Shown in pieces: positions 1 to 12,126 of a DNA stretch of 64,000 nucleotides (its first letter is position 1; each line of letters opens with the position of its first letter). Source of the stretch: Streptomyces platensis (GTDB lineage Bacteria > Actinomycetota > Actinomycetes > Streptomycetales > Streptomycetaceae); contig NZ_CP023691.1 in assembly GCF_008704855.1 (NCBI RefSeq), positions 1,116,001-1,180,000 on the forward strand, read 5' to 3'. Made by a program: the position numbers and the translations under genes. The notes beneath the pieces were generated by a model, which searched no databases, had not been told where the DNA came from, and saw only the letters and a list, made by a program, of their open reading frames with translations.

Positions 1-3000
1 CGAGCGCACGGCATCCGGCACCGCACCCGCGCCGGCCGCCGGTACCGGCAGCAGCACATACTCCGGCACCGTGTCCTGCTTGCCGAGCACCGCCAGATCC
101 GCCGCGACACCGGCCTCGATACCGGCGGCCCGCAGCGAACCCGCGAACTCGTCGGCGGCGGGCCCGATCACGGCCATGGACGTCTCGGTGGCTCGGCCGG
201 AGAGGCCGGGCAGCTCCGTCCAGTCCAGCCGGAAGACCGCGTCCCGGCCCCTGCCGGCGGCCCGCAGCTGGTCGGCCGAGACCTCACGCATCGCCAGCGA
301 CTCGACGGTCGCCACGGGAGCGCCGGTGGCATCGCTCGCCTCGACCCGCACACCGCTCTCACCGGCCTTGCTCAGCCTGGCGCGCAGCGCGGTGGCGCCC
401 ACCGCGTGCAGCTGGACCCCGGTCCACGCGAACGGCAGCCCCGGCCCCTCGTCGCCGTGGGCTTCGCCCAGGCCCACCGTGTGCAGCACCGCGTCGAGGA
501 GTGCCGGGTGCAGACCGAACCGGCCCGCCTCTCCGACGGCATCCTCGGGCAGGGCGACCTCCGCGAAGATGTCCTCCCCGCGCCGCCACGCCGCCCGCAG
601 CCCCTGGAACACCGGGCCGTACTCGTAGCCCGCCGCGGCGAGTTCCTCGTAGAACCCGTCCACCGGAACGGCCTCCGCACCAGCAGGCGGCCAGAACTCC
701 TCACCGCGCGCGGCCGGCGCGCCGGTGCCGACGGCCAGCACACCGGCGGCGTGCCGGGTCCACGGCTGGTCGGCCGCTGCGTCCTCGTCACGGGAGAACA
801 CCGCGAGGTTCCGGCGCCCGTTCTCGTCCGACTCACCGACGGTGACCCGCAGCTGCACCCCTCCGGTCGGCGCGATGACCAGCGGACTCTCCAGAGTGAG
901 TTCCTCCAGCAGATCGCACCCCACCTGATCCCCGGCACGGATGGCCAGTTCGACCAGTCCGGTGCCCGGCACCAGCACCGTGCCCAGCACGCTGTGATCT
1001 GCCAGCCAACGGTGCGTGGACAGCGACAGCCGCCCCGTGAACAAGAAGCCGTCCGAGTCCGGCAGCGCCACCGCGGCACCGAGCAGCGGATGGTCCGCCG
1101 CGCCCAGCCCCACGGAGGACACATCCCCGGCGCGGGACGAGGTCTCCAGCCAGTAGCGCTGCCGCTGGAAGGCGTAGGTGGGCAGATCGATCCGCCGGCC
1201 GGCCGGAAGCAGGGTGCTCCAGTCCACCGGGACGCCATGCGCCCAGAGTTGGGCGAGCGACTGCGCGAAGCGAGGCCAGCCGCCTTCGTCTCGGCGCAGG
1301 GTCCCGGTCACCACGACGGGGCTGCCCACTTCCTGCGCCGTGTCCTCAATACCCGGGGTCAGTACGGGATGCGCACTGCACTCCACAAAGACGCCGTGCC
1401 CGTCAGCGACCAGGGCCTGGACGGCTTCCTCGAACCGCACCGGATTGCGCAGGTTCTCGAACCAGTACCCGGCGTCCAATTCCTCGCCCGAGACGACTGA
1501 CGCATGCACCGCCGAGTAGAACGGGATACGGCCTTCAGCAGGCGCCACCTCGGCCAGAACCGTCGCGAGCTCCTCGCGCAGCTCCTCGACCTGGGCGCCG
1601 TGCGAGGCGTAGTCCACCGGAATCTTCCGGGCCCGCACCTCCTGCTCAGCACACTCCGCCAACAACTCCTGCAACGCATCGGGCTCACCAGAAACGACCG
1701 TGGCGGACGGCCCGTTGATGGCGGCCACGGACAGCTGGTCACCCCACCTGGCGATGCGCTCCTGCACGGCTTCGCGGGAGCCGGCAACCGACACCATGCC
1801 ACCACGCCCGGCCAACACCCGACCGATGGCCTGACTGCGCAACGCCACCACCCGCGCGCCATCACGCAGCGACAAAATCCCCGCCACACAAGCGGCCGCG
1901 ATCTCACCCTGCGAATGCCCCACGACAGCCGACGGCACCACACCGCAGTCCTCCCAGACCGCAGCCAACGACACCATCACCGCCCACAGCACCGGCTGCA
2001 CCACATCAACCCGCGCCAACATGTCCCCGTCGGACAAAACCTCGTCCAACTTCCAGGACACGAACTCCGACAGCGCCGCACCACACTCAGCCATCCGCCC
2101 CGCAAACACCGGGGAGGAGGCCAGCAGTTCATCCGCCATACCCAGCCACTGCGACCCCTGACCAGGGAAAACCAGCACCGCACCAGAAGCCGCCGTGGCC
2201 GCCACACTGCCCTGGACCACACCGGCACCATCCAGGCCACCGGCAGACCCACCAGCGAGCCCACGCAAGCCACTCAGCAGCTGCTCCCTCTCAGCGCCGA
2301 CCACTACGGCCCGGTGCTCCAACACCGCCCGGGAAGCCACCAGCGAGAACCCGACATCAGCCAGGCCCACCTCCGGCCGCTCCTCCACAAAAGACGCCAA
2401 CCGGGCCGCCTGCGCCGCCAACGCCTGCTCCGAACGCGCCGACAGCACCCACGGGACCAGGCCGGCAGACGCGCCCCCAGAAGGCACGCCCCCGCCCTGC
2501 TCCATGGCCTCCGGCTCAGTCGCAGGCGCCTGCTCCAGCACCACATGCGCGTTCGTGCCGCTGATGCCGAACGAGGACACACCGGCCCGCCAGGGTTCAC
2601 CGGTCTTCGGCCACTGGCGGAGTTCGGTCAGCAGCTCGACGGTGCCGGCGGACCAGTCGACGTGCGGGGTGGGCGCGTCGACATGCAGGGTCTTCGGCAA
2701 CAGGCCGTGCCGCATGGCCAGCACCATCTTCATCACTCCGGCCATACCGGCGGCGGCCTGGGTGTGCCCGATGTTGGACTTGATCGACCCCAGCCACAGG
2801 GGCCGGTCGGCGATCCGGTCACGGCCGTACGTGGCGATCAGCGCCTGGGCCTCGATGGGGTCACCGAGGGTGGTGCCGGTGCCGTGGGCCTCCACCGCGT
2901 CGACCTGATCTGCCGTCATCCCCGCGTTGGCCAGGGCCTGTTCGATGACGCGCTGCTGCGAGGGGCCGTTCGGTGCGGTGAGGCCGTTGGAGGCACCGTC

Positions 3001-6000
3001 CTGGTTCACCGCCGTGCCCCGGACCACCGCAAGGACGGTGTGGCCGTTGCGCCGGGCGTCCGAGAGGCGCTCGACCAGGACCATGCCGACGCCCTCGCCC
3101 CAGCCGGTGCCGTCCGCCGCGGCGGCGAAGGCCTTGCAGCGGCCGTCCGCGGACAGGCCGCGCTGCCGGGAGAAGTCGACGAAGGTGTCCGGAGTGGACA
3201 TCACCGATACGCCACCGGCCAGCGCCAGGGTGCATTCCCCGGTGCGCAGCGCCTGGATGGCCCAGTGCAGGGCGACCAGTGAGGAGGAGCAGGCCGTGTC
3301 GACGGTCACGGCGGGGCCTTCGAATCCGAAGGTGTAGGAGACCCGGCCGGAGAGGACACTGCCCGCGCTGCCGGTCCCGACATACCCTTCGAGGTCCTCG
3401 GGGATCTGGCCGCTCGGCGGGGCGTAGTCGTGGTAGCTCACCCCGGCGAACACACCGGTCTTGCTGCCGCGCAGGGCGGTCGGGTCGATGCCGGCGTTCT
3501 CGAAGGCCTCCCAGACGGTCTCCAGCAGGATCCGCTGCTGGGGGTCGGTGGCCAGCGCCTCGCGCGGATTGATCTCGAAGAAGCTCGCGTCGAAGTCGGC
3601 GACGTCGTAGAGGAATCCGCCCTCGCGGGTGTAGGTCTTTCCACTGCGGCCGGGGTCCGGGTCGTAGATGCCTTCGACGTCCCAGCCGCGGTTCTCCGGG
3701 AAGTCGCTGATGGCGTCGCCGCCGGAGACCAGCAGGCGCCACAGGTCGTCCGGGGAGGCCACCTGGCCGGGGAATCGGCAGGCCATCCCGACGATGACGA
3801 TGGGGTCGTCGTCGGCCGCCGGCCCGGTGGACCGCACGGCGACGGGCGCGGCCGAGGCGCCCAGCAGCTGTTCCCGCAGATGCCGGACCAGGGCGACGGG
3901 GGTGGGATAGTCGAAGACCAGGGTCGCGGACAGGCTCAGACCGGTCGCGGTGTCCAGGCGGTTGCGCAATTCGACCGCGGTCAGGGAGTCGAAGCCGAGG
4001 TCCCGGAAAGCGCGGGAGGTCTCCACCGCGCCGCCGCCGGCGTATCCCAGGACCAGGGCGATCTGGGCGGTGACCAGGTCCATCAGGGCCCGGTCCTGGT
4101 CGGTCTGCGGCAGCCCGGCCAGCCGTTCCCGCAGGGAGTCGCCGGTGCCGGCCCCGGCCACCGCGGCGGTGCGCCGGCGGAACGGTACCAGGCCGTGCAG
4201 CATCGGCGGGAAGTCGCCGGTGACGGCGAGAACGTTGATGTCCAGGCGCACCGGGACGACCAGCGGTGCGCCGGAGCGGACGGCTCCGTCGAACATCCGC
4301 ATGCCCTCGTCGGGGGTCTGCGCCACGATTCCCTTACGGGCCATCCGCCGCAGGTCGTTCTCGCCGAGGCCGCCGGCCATCCCGCCGCCGTCCTGCGCCC
4401 ATAGGCCCCAGGCCAGCGAGACGCACGGCAGGCCGAGGCCGTGGCGGTGTTCGGCCAGCGCGTCGAGGAAGGCGTTGGCCGCCACGTAGTTCGCCTGTCC
4501 GGGTGCGTCGAAGACGCTGCACGCGGCGGAGAACAGGATGAACGCGGACAGGTCGAGGTCGCGGGTCAGCTCATGCAGGTTCCAGGCCGCGTCCACCTTG
4601 GGCCGCAGCACCTTGTCCATGCGCTCCGGGTTGAGCGAGGCGAGGACGCCGTCGTCCAGGACGCCCGCGGTGTGCACGACACCTGTCAGCGGTGCGTCCG
4701 CCGGGACCGTGGCCAGCAGGGCGGCCAGCGCCTCCCGGTCCGCGGTGTCACAGGCGGCGATGGTCACCCGGGCGCCGAGGGCGGTCAGCTCGTCGCGCAG
4801 TTCCGCGGCGCCGTCGGCGGCCATACCGCGGCGGCTGGTCAGCAGCAGATGCCGGACGCCGAGGTCGGCCACGAGATGGCGGGCGGTGATCGCGCCCAGG
4901 CTGCCGGTGCCGCCGGTGACCAGCACCGTGCCGTCCGCGGTCCACACCGGCCCCGGTTCCCGCTCGGGGGCGGGCAGTTGGGCGAGGCGGGGTGCCGAGA
5001 CGAGACCGCCGCGGATCGCCAGCTCCGGTTCCCCGGCGTCGGCCACGGCGGGCAGCATGTCCAGGGACCGGGTGTCGTCGTCGATGTCGACGAGGACGAG
5101 GCGGTCGGGGTGCTCCGACTGCGCGGAGTGCACCAGGCCCCAGGCCGGTGCCGTCACCAGGTCTACGGGTTCCCCGGCCACCGAGACCGCGCCGCGGGTG
5201 AGCACCACGAGGCGGGTGCCGGCGAACCGCTCCTCGGCCAGCCACCACTGGAGCCGGGCCAGCAGCTGATGGGTGGTTTCCCGCACGGCATCGGGCACCG
5301 CGTCGGGCGTGGCCCCGATGACCGGCAGCACCACGGTGTCCGGTACCGGGGCGTCGGAGTCCTCCGGGTCGAGGACGGAGGCGCCCAGGGCGGCGGCGAG
5401 GGCGGGATCGTCGCCGAGTACCGCCCAGGAGCCGCCGCTCGGTTCGGCGGGCGGGACGGGTGTCCAGTCCAGCCGGTACAGCGAGTCCGGGGTGTTTGCG
5501 CCGGTGGCGAGTTCGTCGGCGGTCACGGCGCGGCGGGCGACCCGGTCCACGGAGGCGACGACGGCGTTGTCCGCGTCGGCGGCCATTATGGAGAAGCCGT
5601 CCGCACCGGCCGGGGAGATCTTGACCCGCAGGGTGGTGGCGCCGACGGCGTGCAGCCGGAAGCCGGTCCACGAAGCGGGCAGCCGGGGGCCGTCGGTGGC
5701 GGACTCGGCCCGGCTCAGGGTCTGGAGCACGGCTTCCAGCAGAGCGGGGTGCAGCCCGTAGCCGTCCGCCTGGGCGGCCGACTCGTCGGGGAGGGCGACC
5801 TCGGCGTACAGGTCCGCGCCGCGCCGCCAAGCCGCGCGGACGCCCTGGAACACCGGCCCGTAGCCGAAGCCGGTCGCCGCCAGCTCGTCGTAGAGCCCCT
5901 CCACCATGAGGGGTTCGGCGGCGGCCGGGGGCCAGGAGGTCTCCGGGAACGCTGGCGCGGGTGCGGTGCCCCCGGCGGCGAGGACACCGGTGGCGTGCCG

Positions 6001-9000
6001 GGTCCAGGGCCGGGTGTCCTCGGCGTCCTCGGGCTTCGAGAACACCGAGAGTTCCCGTCGGCCGTTCTCGTCCGGCGCGTCCACGGTGAGCTGGATGCGC
6101 ACCCCGCCGCGGGCGGGCAGGACCAGCGGGTCGAGCGTCGTCAGTTCCTCGATCAGCGTGCAGCCGGCCTGATCACCGGCCTGGACGGCCAGCTCGACGA
6201 GGGCGGAGCCGGGCAGGACGACGGTGCCCAGGACGACATGGTCGGCCAGCCAGGGGTGGGTGGCGAGGGACAGCCGGCCGGTGAGGAGGAAGCCGTCGGA
6301 GCCGGGCAGCGGCAGCACCGCGCCGAGCAGCGGATGGTTTCCCGCCGCGAGCCCCGCGGAGGTCACATCGGCGCTTCCGGCGGCGCCCTCCAGCCAGTAG
6401 CGGCCGCGCTGGAAGGCGTAGGTCGGCAGGTCCACCCGCCGTCCGCCGGACAGCAGGGCGGACCGGTCGACGCGGACGCCCCGGGTCCACAGCCCGGTCA
6501 GCGCCTTCAGCAGGGCCTCGGGGTCGGCGAGCGGTGCCCGCAGGCTCGGCTGGAAGGTGACGGTGTCGTCCTCGGACAGGCAGTCGCGTCCCATGGCGGA
6601 GAGCACGCCGCCGGGGCCGAGTTCGAGGAAGGTGGTGACGCCGTCGGCATGGGCGGCCTGGATGCCGTCGTGGAAGCGGACGGCCTCCCGGACGTGCCGC
6701 ACCCAGTACTCCGGGTCGCGGAGTTCGGCGGGGTCGGCGAGGCGGCCGGTCACATTCGACACCACCGGCAACCGGGGCTCGGAGTAGGTGAGTTGCTCGA
6801 CGACGGTGCGGAACTCCGCCAGCATCGGCTCCATGAGCGGCGAGTGGAAGGCGTGGCTGACCCGCAGCCCCTTCACCTTCCGGCCGCGCGACTCCAGTAC
6901 CGCGACCACCTGCTCCACCGGCTCCGCGGCACCGGAGAGCACCACCGATGCCGGGCCGTTCACCGCTGCGATGCCGATCTGCTCGCGGCCCTCCAGGAGC
7001 GCGCGCACCTCGTCCTCGGAGGCCGCCGCCGACACCATCACGCCGCCGCCCGGCAGGGCCTGCATCAGCCGCCCACGGGCCGCGACCAGCTTCGCCGCAT
7101 CCGACAGCGACCAGACACCCGCGAGATGGGCCGCGGTGACCTCACCGATGGAGTGGCCCAGCAGCACGTCCGGGACCACGCCGTAGGACTCGACGAGCCG
7201 GAAAAGCGCGACCTCCAGCGCGAACAGCGTCGCCTGCGCATACTGCGTCTGGTGGAGGAGCTCCTCCTCGCCGCCGCCGGGCGTGGCCCAGACGACCTCG
7301 GTCAGCGGGCGCGGCAGCAGACCGTCGAACTCCGCGCACACCTCGTCCCAGGCCCGCGCGAACACCGGGTACGCCGCGTGGAGTTCGCGGCCCATCCCGA
7401 GCCGCTGGGCACCCTGGCCGGTGAACAGCGTGGCCAGCCGTCCCTCGCTCACGGCCCGCGGCTGGTCGGTGCCCTCAGCCAGTGCCCGGAGTGCGGCGAG
7501 CAGTTCGTCGCGGCCGGTGCCGGTCACCGCCGCGCGGTAGTCCAGTGCGGCGCGCGTGGTCACCAGCGAGAAGCCGATGTCGACCGGGTCCAGTTCGGGG
7601 CGGGACGCCACATGGGACGCCAGGCGCCCGGCCTGTGCGGCCAGTGCCTCGCGGGAGCGGGCGGACAGCATCCAGGGGACCAGCCCGGTCCCGGACGCCG
7701 CGGTGGCCGGTAGGTCCGCTCCGTCCTCCGGGGCCGTCGGCGGCGCGTCATCCGGCTCCGACTCCGACGCCGGCTCCGACTCCGACGCCGGCTCCAGCTC
7801 CGGTGCCTGCTCCAGTAGGACATGCGCGTTGGTGCCGCTGATGCCGAAGGAGGAGACGCCCGCCCGGCGGGGGTGGCCGGAGTCCGGCCACGCGCGTTCC
7901 TGGGTGAGCAGCTCCACCGAGCCGGCCGACCAGTCCACATGCGGCGAGGGCTCGTCCACGTGGAGGGTCTTCGGCAGCATCCCGTGCCGCATGGCGAGGA
8001 CCATCTTCATCACCCCGGCCACGCCCGCGGCGGCCTGGGTGTGCCCGAGGTTCGATTTGATCGAGCCCAGGTAGAGCGGCTGCTCCTCCGGCCGGTCCTG
8101 TCCATACGTGGCCAGCAGTGCCTGTGCCTCGATCGGGTCACCCAGCCGTGTGCCGGTGCCGTGGGCCTCCACCGCGTCCACCTCACCCGTGGACAGCCGG
8201 GCGTTGGCCAGCGCCTGCCGGATCACCCGCTGCTGCGCGGGGCCGTTCGGCGCGGTCAGCCCGCTGCTCGCGCCGTCCTGGTTGACGGCGGAGCCCCGCA
8301 CCACGGCAAGGACCGGGTGCCCGTTGCGCCGGGCATCGGACAGCCGCTCCACCAGCAGTACACCGGCGCCCTCGCCCCAGCCGGTGCCGTCGGCGGCCGC
8401 CGCGAACGACTTGCAGCGGCCGTCCGCCGCGAGGCCGCGCTGCCGCGAGAAGTCGATAAAGGTCTCCGGGGTGAACATCACGGTCACCCCGCCGGCCAGC
8501 GCCATGCTGCATTCGCCGGCTCGCAGCGCCTGAATCGCCCAGTGCAGCGCCACCAGGGAGGAGGAGCAGGCGGTGTCCACCGTCACCGCTTGGCCCTCCA
8601 GGCCGAAGAGGTAGGCCACCCGGCCCGAGACGACGCTGGAGTCGGCACCGTTGCCCTGGAACGCCGCGATGTCCTCGGCGACGCCGGAGACGCCGGAGCC
8701 GTAGTCGTGGTACATCACGCCGGTGAAGACGCCGGTCTTGCTGCCCCGCAGCGAGGTCGGGTCGATTCCGGCGCGTTCGATGGCCTCCCAGGACACCTCC
8801 AGCAGCAGCCGCTGCTGGGGGTCCATGGCCACCGCCTCGTGCGGGGAGATGCCGAAGAACCCCGGGTCGAATTCCGCCGCCCCGTGGAGGAATCCGCCCT
8901 CCCGGGTGTACGAGGTGCCGATGTGCTCGGGGTCGGGGTGGTACAGCGAGTCCACGTCCCAGCCGCGGTCGACGGGGAACTCCGAGACGCCGTCGGTCCC

Positions 9001-9186
9001 GGCGGACACCACGTCCCACAGTTCCTCCGGCGAGGACACCCCACCGGGATAACGGCACGCCATTCCTACGATGGCGATCGGCTCGGACTCTTTCCGCTCG
9101 GTTTCGGTCAACCGTGCCCGGGTATCCCGAAGCTCAGCCGTTGTCCGCTTGAGGTACTCGAGCAGCTTTCCCTCGTTGTTCGCCAC
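1..9186 (-). CDS. Modular type I polyketide synthase, partial (docking-KS-AT-DH-KR-ACP-KS-AT-DH...)
   Basis: Open from a GTG at 9186 to the left edge (3062 codons seen), with GGAG 9 nt upstream of the start. Residues 1-30 are a class 1 docking helix. KS1 (about 35-460) has Cys207, His342 and His382. AT1 has GHSIGE with Ser679 and HAFH at 778-781, which predicts malonyl-CoA. DH1 has His983 in [10 protein letters not shown], but the expected catalytic Asp is Glu1151. KR1 has an NADPH motif near 1420 and LDD at 1510-1512 (B type), but the catalytic Ser position is Ala1554, 13 residues before Tyr1567. The ACP serine is Ser1734. KS2 has Cys1966, His2101 and about His2141. AT2 has GHSQGE with Ser2425 and YASH at 2526-2529, which predicts methylmalonyl-CoA. 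DH2 has His2731 and Asp2898, both intact. The start with a docking domain and KS, not a loading module, means this is an internal subunit. The product is not identifiable from this fragment. Confidence 0.97.
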   Translation of the reverse strand, partial: MANNEGKLLEYLKRTTAELRDTRARLTETERKESEPIAIVGMACRYPGGVSSPEELWDVVSAGTDGVSEFPVDRGWDVDSLYHPDPEHIGTSYTREGGFLHGAAEFDPGFFGISPHEAVAMDPQQRLLLEVSWEAIERAGIDPTSLRGSKTGVFTGVMYHDYGSGVSGVAEDIAAFQGNGADSSVVSGRVAYLFGLEGQAVTVDTACSSSLVALHWAIQALRAGECSMALAGGVTVMFTPETFIDFSRQRGLAADGRCKSFAAAADGTGWGEGAGVLLVERLSDARRNGHPVLAVVRGSAVNQDGASSGLTAPNGPAQQRVIRQALANARLSTGEVDAVEAHGTGTRLGDPIEAQALLATYGQDRPEEQPLYLGSIKSNLGHTQAAAGVAGVMKMVLAMRHGMLPKTLHVDEPSPHVDWSAGSVELLTQERAWPDSGHPRRAGVSSFGISGTNAHVLLEQAPELEPASESEPASESEPDDAPPTAPEDGADLPATAASGTGLVPWMLSARSREALAAQAGRLASHVASRPELDPVDIGFSLVTTRAALDYRAAVTGTGRDELLAALRALAEGTDQPRAVSEGRLATLFTGQGAQRLGMGRELHAAYPVFARAWDEVCAEFDGLLPRPLTEVVWATPGGGEEELLHQTQYAQATLFALEVALFRLVESYGVVPDVLLGHSIGEVTAAHLAGVWSLSDAAKLVAARGRLMQALPGGGVMVSAAASEDEVRALLEGREQIGIAAVNGPASVVLSGAAEPVEQVVAVLESRGRKVKGLRVSHAFHSPLMEPMLAEFRTVVEQLTYSEPRLPVVSNVTGRLADPAELRDPEYWVRHVREAVRFHDGIQAAHADGVTTFLELGPGGVLSAMGRDCLSEDDTVTFQPSLRAPLADPEALLKALTGLWTRGVRVDRSALLSGGRRVDLPTYAFQRGRYWLEGAAGSADVTSAGLAAGNHPLLGAVLPLPGSDGFLLTGRLSLATHPWLADHVVLGTVVLPGSALVELAVQAGDQAGCTLIEELTTLDPLVLPARGGVRIQLTVDAPDENGRRELSVFSKPEDAEDTRPWTRHATGVLAAGGTAPAPAFPETSWPPAAAEPLMVEGLYDELAATGFGYGPVFQGVRAAWRRGADLYAEVALPDESAAQADGYGLHPALLEAVLQTLSRAESATDGPRLPASWTGFRLHAVGATTLRVKISPAGADGFSIMAADADNAVVASVDRVARRAVTADELATGANTPDSLYRLDWTPVPPAEPSGGSWAVLGDDPALAAALGASVLDPEDSDAPVPDTVVLPVIGATPDAVPDAVRETTHQLLARLQWWLAEERFAGTRLVVLTRGAVSVAGEPVDLVTAPAWGLVHSAQSEHPDRLVLVDIDDDTRSLDMLPAVADAGEPELAIRGGLVSAPRLAQLPAPEREPGPVWTADGTVLVTGGTGSLGAITARHLVADLGVRHLLLTSRRGMAADGAAELRDELTALGARVTIAACDTADREALAALLATVPADAPLTGVVHTAGVLDDGVLASLNPERMDKVLRPKVDAAWNLHELTRDLDLSAFILFSAACSVFDAPGQANYVAANAFLDALAEHRHGLGLPCVSLAWGLWAQDGGGMAGGLGENDLRRMARKGIVAQTPDEGMRMFDGAVRSGAPLVVPVRLDINVLAVTGDFPPMLHGLVPFRRRTAAVAGAGTGDSLRERLAGLPQTDQDRALMDLVTAQIALVLGYAGGGAVETSRAFRDLGFDSLTAVELRNRLDTATGLSLSATLVFDYPTPVALVRHLREQLLGASAAPVAVRSTGPAADDDPIVIVGMACRFPGQVASPDDLWRLLVSGGDAISDFPENRGWDVEGIYDPDPGRSGKTYTREGGFLYDVADFDASFFEINPREALATDPQQRILLETVWEAFENAGIDPTALRGSKTGVFAGVSYHDYAPPSGQIPEDLEGYVGTGSAGSVLSGRVSYTFGFEGPAVTVDTACSSSLVALHWAIQALRTGECTLALAGGVSVMSTPDTFVDFSRQRGLSADGRCKAFAAAADGTGWGEGVGMVLVERLSDARRNGHTVLAVVRGTAVNQDGASNGLTAPNGPSQQRVIEQALANAGMTADQVDAVEAHGTGTTLGDPIEAQALIATYGRDRIADRPLWLGSIKSNIGHTQAAAGMAGVMKMVLAMRHGLLPKTLHVDAPTPHVDWSAGTVELLTELRQWPKTGEPWRAGVSSFGISGTNAHVVLEQAPATEPEAMEQGGGVPSGGASAGLVPWVLSARSEQALAAQAARLASFVEERPEVGLADVGFSLVASRAVLEHRAVVVGAEREQLLSGLRGLAGGSAGGLDGAGVVQGSVAATAASGAVLVFPGQGSQWLGMADELLASSPVFAGRMAECGAALSEFVSWKLDEVLSDGDMLARVDVVQPVLWAVMVSLAAVWEDCGVVPSAVVGHSQGEIAAACVAGILSLRDGARVVALRSQAIGRVLAGRGGMVSVAGSREAVQERIARWGDQLSVAAINGPSATVVSGEPDALQELLAECAEQEVRARKIPVDYASHGAQVEELREELATVLAEVAPAEGRIPFYSAVHASVVSGEELDAGYWFENLRNPVRFEEAVQALVADGHGVFVECSAHPVLTPGIEDTAQEVGSPVVVTGTLRRDEGGWPRFAQSLAQLWAHGVPVDWSTLLPAGRRIDLPTYAFQRQRYWLETSSRAGDVSSVGLGAADHPLLGAAVALPDSDGFLFTGRLSLSTHRWLADHSVLGTVLVPGTGLVELAIRAGDQVGCDLLEELTLESPLVIAPTGGVQLRVTVGESDENGRRNLAVFSRDEDAAADQPWTRHAAGVLAVGTGAPAARGEEFWPPAGAEAVPVDGFYEELAAAGYEYGPVFQGLRAAWRRGEDIFAEVALPEDAVGEAGRFGLHPALLDAVLHTVGLGEAHGDEGPGLPFAWTGVQLHAVGATALRARLSKAGESGVRVEASDATGAPVATVESLAMREVSADQLRAAGRGRDAVFRLDWTELPGLSGRATETSMAVIGPAADEFAGSLRAAGIEAGVAADLAVLGKQDTVPEYVLLPVPAAGAGAVPDAVRS
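7754..7800. repeat. 18-bp tandem repeat in the KS1-AT1 linker
   Basis: Two exact 18-bp units (7754-7771 and 7772-7789) and a partial third encode an acidic Ser-Glu-Pro stretch (about ASESEP repeated) between KS1 and AT1. The reading frame is kept. The stretch is probably a flexible linker prone to slippage. Confidence 0.7.
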
Positions 9187-9989
9187 CGTATTCCACTCCA
9201 CTGAATCGGTCGGAGGACCTTTACGTCGATGACACCGAAAGACACCGAACGCCACGACACCGGTACGGCGCACACGGCGGCGGCAGCCCCTGCCGCGCCG
9301 GGCGCCGCATCATTCGCCCTGATGAGGGCGCGCATTGAGGCCGAGCAGTCGGCTTCCCAAGAATTCCAAGCTCGACAGATCCCCCTTCGACTCACTGCGG
9401 GCCACGCTACGGAATCGCCGGTGGGTACTCCAACCCCTAGCCGTCCCCTAAGGGATATCGCGCAACCCTGGGATAAGGGTGGGGCGATGAGGGCTGATCA
9501 GGGGTTGATACCGGCGGTCCGGTCAGGGTCGCGGTGAATTACCCGGTGTACGGGTGTGAAGCGGAGAAGTTCCGCGCGTGGATACGGGTCGCAAGGAAGG
9601 TCGGGTGGCGAAATACCGGCCGCGGCTCCCGCGTGCTCCAGGCCCGCCGGCCGCCCCACGGCCGTACCGCTCAGCAGTGCTGGCGCGGCCATTTCCCCTG
9701 CTCACAGCGGCATCGGGCACATGGGCGGCCCCTGGGCACCAGGACCGGGGGAACGAGCGAAGCGCACGGAATCCCGCTTCTCTTGCGGCTGTCAGGTTAG
9801 AGCCGGGGTCCGCGCGTCGGCTACCCCTATCCAGTAGCCGCGAACCCCTTATTTTTGCGCCATGCACCGACGTCTGATTGCGCATCACATCGGTGACAGG
9901 CGAGGAGCGGACCGGATACGCTGAAGCCGCTGGGGCCGTCATCCGGAACGGTGTTGACGACCGCGGCACGAGACATGGGGAGGATTCAT
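9187..9989. promoter_or_regulatory. Divergent control region between the PKS and the lipoprotein-acyltransferase operon
   Basis: These 803 bases hold no convincing gene. They contain copies of an ACCCCT-type motif: CAACCCCT at 9431-9438 with its exact reverse complement AGGGGTTG at 9500-9507, a near-palindrome TCCCCTAAGGGA at 9444-9455, and CCCTGGGATAAGGGT at 9466-9480. ACCCCT also occurs at 9823-9828 and 9844-9849, 21 bp apart. The placement suits activator sites for both divergent operons. The LAL regulator at 15434-18223 is the natural candidate, but this is inference. Confidence 0.5.
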
Positions 9990-10361
9990 ATGCCCAGGGG
10001 GGCGGCCCGCGTCGGTGTCCTCGCGTTAGCAGTGGTACTGCTGACCGCGGGATGCACGGACAAGGGGCATTCCGATAAAGCGTCCGATCTCAAGGACAAA
10101 GCGTCGGCCTGTGTGAAGGCACTACGGATCGTCGATCTGGTGCCGGATCCGAAGAAGGCCGAGGACTACGAGAAAAAGGGCAAGGAATTACGCGAGCTGG
10201 CGAAGAACGTACATGACCGCGATGTCGCGAAGGCCATGCGCGAGGTCGCTCACCAATACGGCATGGCACGAGCCGAGGCCGCCCGCGATTTCGGCCGGGT
10301 GGCGGTATGGGTCAAGGGAACCGTCACCAACATCAAAGCACTGAAAAAGGTGTGTGCCTGA
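9990..10361 (+). CDS. Small secreted lipoprotein of unknown function
   Basis: The 123-residue protein has a short basic N-terminus, a hydrophobic core and a lipobox ending LLTAGC (Cys22), so it should be exported and lipid-anchored. The mature part is rich in Lys, Asp and Glu and looks helical. I recognise no family. The ATG at 9990 follows GGGAGG closely. Codons 13 and 67 are TTA, two in a very short gene, which points to bldA-dependent translation. The stop lies 2 nt before the next start, so it is probably translationally coupled to the acyltransferase. Confidence 0.85.
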   Translation: MPRGAARVGVLALAVVLLTAGCTDKGHSDKASDLKDKASACVKALRIVDLVPDPKKAEDYEKKGKELRELAKNVHDRDVAKAMREVAHQYGMARAEAARDFGRVAVWVKGTVTNIKALKKVCA

Positions 10362-10363
10362 CC

Positions 10364-11377
10364 ATGGGGCAGACTGAAGCGCACACCGGGGACTCCCCCA
10401 TGGCGCCGGCCGTCGCGCGGGCCTCCGGGACGGCGCCGCGGACCGCCGTGCTGTTCCCCGGCATGGGCCGGTTCGACTTCGCGAGCGCCGGCCGGTTCCT
10501 GGTGCTCGACCGGTATGCCCGCACCCGGCTCACGGTCGCCGATGAGGTGCTCGGCTTCTCCGTATTGGAACGGTTCCACGACGCCGGCGCCGACTACTCC
10601 GAGTACGCCCAGCTGGCCTTTCTGATCGCTTCGCTCGCCGCCGCGGACCGGGCCGAGGACCGGTTCGGCATGCGGCCGGACGTCTGTGCCGGGGCCAGCT
10701 TCGGCCAGAAGGCGGCGGCCGCGTACGCCGGTTCGCTCGATTTCCCCGATGTCGTACGGATGACGGCGGAGCTGGCGCGCTGCGAGAAGGAGTACTTCAC
10801 CACCGAGCACTCGGACGTGGTGACCCACGCCGTTTACCGCGTCCCGGACGAGGAGTTCCACGCCCTGCTGGACGAAATGCGGGCGCGGGGCGACTGGTTC
10901 GAGATATCCGGCGAGCTGGACCGCGGGTTCTACATGGTGTCCCTGCCCGAATCCCGGCTGGAGGAGTTCATCCGGGCGGTGCGGGCCCTCGGCGGATACT
11001 CGATGTACACCATGCGCCCGCCGGTGCACGCCCGTGCGTTCGGCGCACTGCGCCGCAAGGCGGAGGCCGAGGTCTTCACCAAGTACCGGATCAAGGCGCC
11101 CCGGCTCCCCGTCATCTCGGACGCCGACGGGACGGTGGTGGACTCCGCCGAGGCGATGCGGACCATGCTGCTGGACACCTTCGACCGGGCGATCCACTGG
11201 CCGGCCATGGTGACCTCGATGGTCGGTCTCGGCGTGGAAACGCTCCATGTCACCGGCGCCGATGACATGTTCCACCGGCTGAACTGCACCGTCCGTGCCT
11301 TCGACGTCCGCACGATCAACCCGAAGAACGCCCTGCGCCCGGGACCACCGATGCTCCGGAGCCGCCGGGCAGCCTGA
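10364..11377 (+). CDS. Free-standing acyltransferase, FabD/AT fold, probably loads the PKS starter
   Basis: The 337-residue protein follows the malonyl-CoA:ACP transacylase pattern. It has an early LFPGMG oxyanion motif, a nucleophile elbow GASFG in place of GHSxG, and a later PPVHARAF segment that supplies the likely catalytic His. The His normally just before the nucleophile is Ala. The Arg that grips the carboxylate of malonyl-CoA is not evident in the aligned helix. Both changes suggest an acyl group without a free carboxylate. Known relatives in aminoacyl- or guanidinoacyl-primed clusters move the starter from CoA to the loading ACP. Coupling to the lipoprotein gene and the presence of ligase and nitrilase genes at 20025-22302 fit that role. 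The ATG at 10364 was chosen over an upstream in-frame start inside the lipoprotein gene. Confidence 0.8.
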   Translation: MGQTEAHTGDSPMAPAVARASGTAPRTAVLFPGMGRFDFASAGRFLVLDRYARTRLTVADEVLGFSVLERFHDAGADYSEYAQLAFLIASLAAADRAEDRFGMRPDVCAGASFGQKAAAAYAGSLDFPDVVRMTAELARCEKEYFTTEHSDVVTHAVYRVPDEEFHALLDEMRARGDWFEISGELDRGFYMVSLPESRLEEFIRAVRALGGYSMYTMRPPVHARAFGALRRKAEAEVFTKYRIKAPRLPVISDADGTVVDSAEAMRTMLLDTFDRAIHWPAMVTSMVGLGVETLHVTGADDMFHRLNCTVRAFDVRTINPKNALRPGPPMLRSRRAA

Positions 11378-11469
11378 GACCGGACCGCCCGACGCTGGTC
11401 CGATGAGGCGGTACGGTCCCCCGGCACCGGCCCACCGCCACCGGCCCACCGGACTCGCACAGGCCCCCA

Positions 11470-12126
11470 CTAGTCGAGGTTCGCGCTGTTCAAGTAGGCG
11501 AGGACGGCGAGCACCCGGCGGTTGGTGTCGTTGGAGTTGGTCAGATTCAGCTTGCCGAAGACGCTGGCGATGTGTTTGCTCACCGCGCCTTCGCTGATGT
11601 AGAGGCGGTGCGAGACCGCCGCGTTGGAACAGCCCTCGGCCATCAGCTCCAGGACCTCCCGTTCCCGGGCGGTCAGGGTGCCCAGCGGCTCCTGGTGGGC
11701 GTTGCTCTCCACCAGTTTGGAGATGACCTCCGGGTCCATCGCGGTACCGCCCTCGGCGACCCGGCGCAGCGCGTCCACGAACTGCGTGGCGTTGAACACC
11801 CGGTCCTTCAGCAGATATCCGATGGCACCGGATCCGTCGGCCAGCAGTTCGCGCGCATAGAGCTGCTCGACGTGCTGGGACAGCACCAGGACGGGCAGGC
11901 CCGGGATCCGCCGGCGGGCCTCGTGCGCCGCTTGGAGCCCCTCGTCGGTGAACGTGGGCGGTAGCCGGACATCCACGATCGCGACGTCGGGCCGGTGCTC
12001 CTGCACGGCCGTGAGCAGCTCCGGGCCGGTCTCGACCGCGGAGACCACCTCGAAGCCGTGCGCGGTGAGCAGATGGGTCAGACCTTCGCGAAGCAGGTAG
12101 AGGTCCTCTACGAGGACAACACGCAC
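11470..12126 (-). CDS. NarL/LuxR-family response regulator
   Basis: The 218-residue protein has an N-terminal receiver with the acidic pair at Glu7-Asp8, phospho-acceptor Asp52 in VAIVDVRLPP and a conserved Lys in LLKDR. A C-terminal LuxR helix-turn-helix runs from TAREREVLELMAEG to SEGAVSKHIASVFGKL. It starts at a GTG 19 nt inside the histidine kinase gene, a tight overlap typical of a translationally coupled pair. It should bind DNA when phosphorylated by that kinase. Targets are unknown, but its position inside the PKS cluster edge suggests pathway control or immunity. Confidence 0.95.
   Translation of the reverse strand: MRVVLVEDLYLLREGLTHLLTAHGFEVVSAVETGPELLTAVQEHRPDVAIVDVRLPPTFTDEGLQAAHEARRRIPGLPVLVLSQHVEQLYARELLADGSGAIGYLLKDRVFNATQFVDALRRVAEGGTAMDPEVISKLVESNAHQEPLGTLTAREREVLELMAEGCSNAAVSHRLYISEGAVSKHIASVFGKLNLTNSNDTNRRVLAVLAYLNSANLD

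Noticed and set aside
4441..7713. Very long plus-strand open frame (1090 codons) and similar ones opposite the PKS
   Set aside because: Antisense shadows of a high-GC gene. The composition is Gly/Gln/Arg/His-rich with no recognisable domain, while the opposite strand encodes full PKS motifs in one frame.
9229..9537. 102-codon plus-strand ORF in the PKS-lipoprotein spacer
   Set aside because: The upstream GGAGGA is badly spaced, codon bias is weak, there is no recognisable domain, and it runs through the ACCCCT-rich control region.
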